From Pseudobdellovibrionaceae bacterium (lineage in GTDB: Bacteria > Bdellovibrionota > Bdellovibrionia > Bdellovibrionales > UBA1609), in assembly GCA_020635055.1 (NCBI GenBank), contig JACKAN010000011.1, positions 1 to 64,000 on the forward strand: a stretch of DNA of 64,000 nucleotides, in the 5' to 3' direction. The notes under the pieces were generated by a model, which was not told the DNA's origin, made no database searches, and saw only the letters and a list, made by a program, of their open reading frames with translations. Positions 62,988 to 64,000 of the stretch are shown piece by piece (the stretch's first letter is position 1; each line of letters starts with the position of its first letter). The position numbers were made by a program, and so were the translations under genes.

Positions 62988-63112
62988 TGAAATGATTCAA
63001 AAAGGTTATTTGGTCTAGAATTTATCGATGGAAGATGAAAGAAAAAGACACCCCTGCCATCCTTTGTTTTGATTTGTATTAGTAAAATATAATCAGCAAC
63101 TTAGGGGGAGAG

Positions 63113-64000
63113 GTGTCAGAATTGCAATATCAACTAAGAGAATTATTAACCAGACTAAGTTCGGAGGCAAAGAAAACTACAGATTCTGAGATTAAAAAGA
63201 ACTATTATTTAGTTCGTGCCGTGGGGTTATCAAAGAAGACGGTAAAGAGGGCATGTGAAGAGCGAGGGATATCCACACGAGTATTTTACAAGTGGGCTGG
63301 ACGATTAATTGAGACTGAAAGTCTTGAGTCCTTGCGTCCACTTTCAAAAAGGCCACTTTACAGTCCTGAGCAATTGGACCCAAGAATTGAAAAGCGAATT
63401 TGTCGAATAAGAAAACAGAAGCCTTTTATGGGTCCTGAGCAAATCCACTTTGAATTAAGTCAAAAGTTAAAGAAAGGTCTCCCACATCCAAGTACTATTT
63501 ACCAAGTACTGAGACGTAACGGTCTGATCAAAAAAGAATATAAAAAAACACTTACTAAAAAACATATGAAGCGCTACCGACGGCCTATTCCCGGTTATCT
63601 GCAAATGGATTTTAAATATGTTCCATATGCAATTGACGGAAAACAATTTTATCAATTGAGTTGTGTAGATCACCACTCTAGCTGGCGGCTCATACGTTGC
63701 TACGAGCATAAAGACCTGGTTGCGGTTGAGGATTTTCTGCTTGAATTAGAACAGTGTTGTCCATTTAAAATCATTCAATTGCAAACAGACAATGACAAGT
63801 CATTCACTGATAAATACCGTTTAGGAACGGACGGATACCCCACGGGAGCACATACCGTTGACCAATGGTGTAAAGAAAATGAAATTGAACATAAACTCAT
63901 CCCGATTGGACAGAAAGAACTTAATGGTAAAGTTGAAAATACCCACAAGTGGGATGATCGAGAGTTCTTTAGTCAGGTTAACCCTTTGACACTTGAACAG
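63113..64000 (+). CDS. IS481-like DDE transposase (continues past window end)
   Basis: From GTG 63113 (after GGGGGAGA; TTG 63122 is an alternative) an unbroken frame runs to the last base. It has a helix-turn-helix (SKKTVKRACEERGISTRVFY), a basic linker (KKHMKRYRRPIPGY), and an rve/integrase core with QMDFKYVP (first Asp), LQTDNDKSFT (second Asp) and GKVENTHKWDDREF (Glu). The complete DDE triad indicates an intact enzyme so far. A short inverted pair GACACC (63048-63053) / GGTGTC (63112-63117) flanks the leader; the element's outer left end probably lies near 63045. The right end is outside the window. Confidence 0.82.
   Translation, partial: MSELQYQLRELLTRLSSEAKKTTDSEIKKNYYLVRAVGLSKKTVKRACEERGISTRVFYKWAGRLIETESLESLRPLSKRPLYSPEQLDPRIEKRICRIRKQKPFMGPEQIHFELSQKLKKGLPHPSTIYQVLRRNGLIKKEYKKTLTKKHMKRYRRPIPGYLQMDFKYVPYAIDGKQFYQLSCVDHHSSWRLIRCYEHKDLVAVEDFLLELEQCCPFKIIQLQTDNDKSFTDKYRLGTDGYPTGAHTVDQWCKENEIEHKLIPIGQKELNGKVENTHKWDDREFFSQVNPLTLEQ

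Noticed and set aside
1..64000. CRISPR array, tRNA, rRNA or cobalamin riboswitch
   Set aside because: Looked for regularly spaced repeats, cloverleaf-like segments and a B12 leader before nrdJ; the nrdJ upstream gap is only about 95 bp and none was seen.

Overview
This is an AT-rich chromosomal window with no rRNA, tRNA or CRISPR array that I can see. Many products are exported: signal peptides, lipoproteins with LSAC or FQNC-type lipoboxes, two von Willebrand A lipoproteins, CheX-like and PilZ-type signalling proteins, a class II ribonucleotide reductase and prepilin-like proteins. Together these suggest a Gram-negative bacterium of the Bdellovibrionota type. That placement is inferred from gene style, not from a marker gene.

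Layout. 1-4.3 kb: a compact operon of a histidine kinase (cut by the window edge), a one-heme cytochrome-like lipoprotein, a tandem universal stress protein and an NTPase, then a glycerate-kinase-like protein on the other strand. 4.3-6.2 kb: a MarC-type membrane protein and an isovaleryl-type acyl-CoA dehydrogenase. 6.4-9.4 kb: a large secreted protein with an HEGTH zinc-protease motif. 9.5-15 kb: two related prepilin-like genes with unrelated C-termini, on either side of the class II ribonucleotide reductase and a transposase fragment. 15-18.5 kb: an IS30-family element split by an IS66-family element. The IS66 ends, its 8-bp target duplication and the rejoined reading frame can all be read exactly. 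A decayed helicase fragment follows.

20-29 kb: a Cus-type copper/silver RND efflux operon whose outer-membrane channel gene is broken, two further decayed secreted genes, and a nucleotidyltransferase-like gene with two in-frame TAA codons next to an intact partner gene. 29-35 kb: radical SAM protein, CheX-like protein, a two-gene cassette (Cys-rich lipoprotein plus polysaccharide-monooxygenase-like protein) bracketed by inverted copies of a dispersed repeat of about 130 bp, a vWA lipoprotein and a membrane histidine kinase. The third copy of the repeat lies at 19.8 kb.

36-48 kb: mostly housekeeping genes. These are a Dus enzyme, a thiamine-pyrophosphokinase-like protein, an HNH nuclease, an rRNA-type methyltransferase, the tesA-ABC ATPase-permease operon, a pseudo-receiver/PilZ protein, a nitronate-monooxygenase-like protein, a peroxiredoxin fused to a histone-H1-like tail, and a second vWA lipoprotein. 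48.5-51 kb is a second decay zone with two broken genes.

51-63 kb: a sigma-70-like protein that begins with an apparent signal peptide, then mltA-trpS-MOSC, a 1349-residue exported membrane protein, a DUF899 thioredoxin-fold protein, a secreted unknown and a class-I glutamine-amidotransferase-like hydrolase. An IS481-like DDE transposase runs off the right edge.

The observations I rank highest are the inverted dispersed repeats around the 31.3-32.3 kb cassette, the sigma factor with a signal peptide, the H1-tailed peroxiredoxin, and the prepilin pair with exchangeable C-terminal domains.
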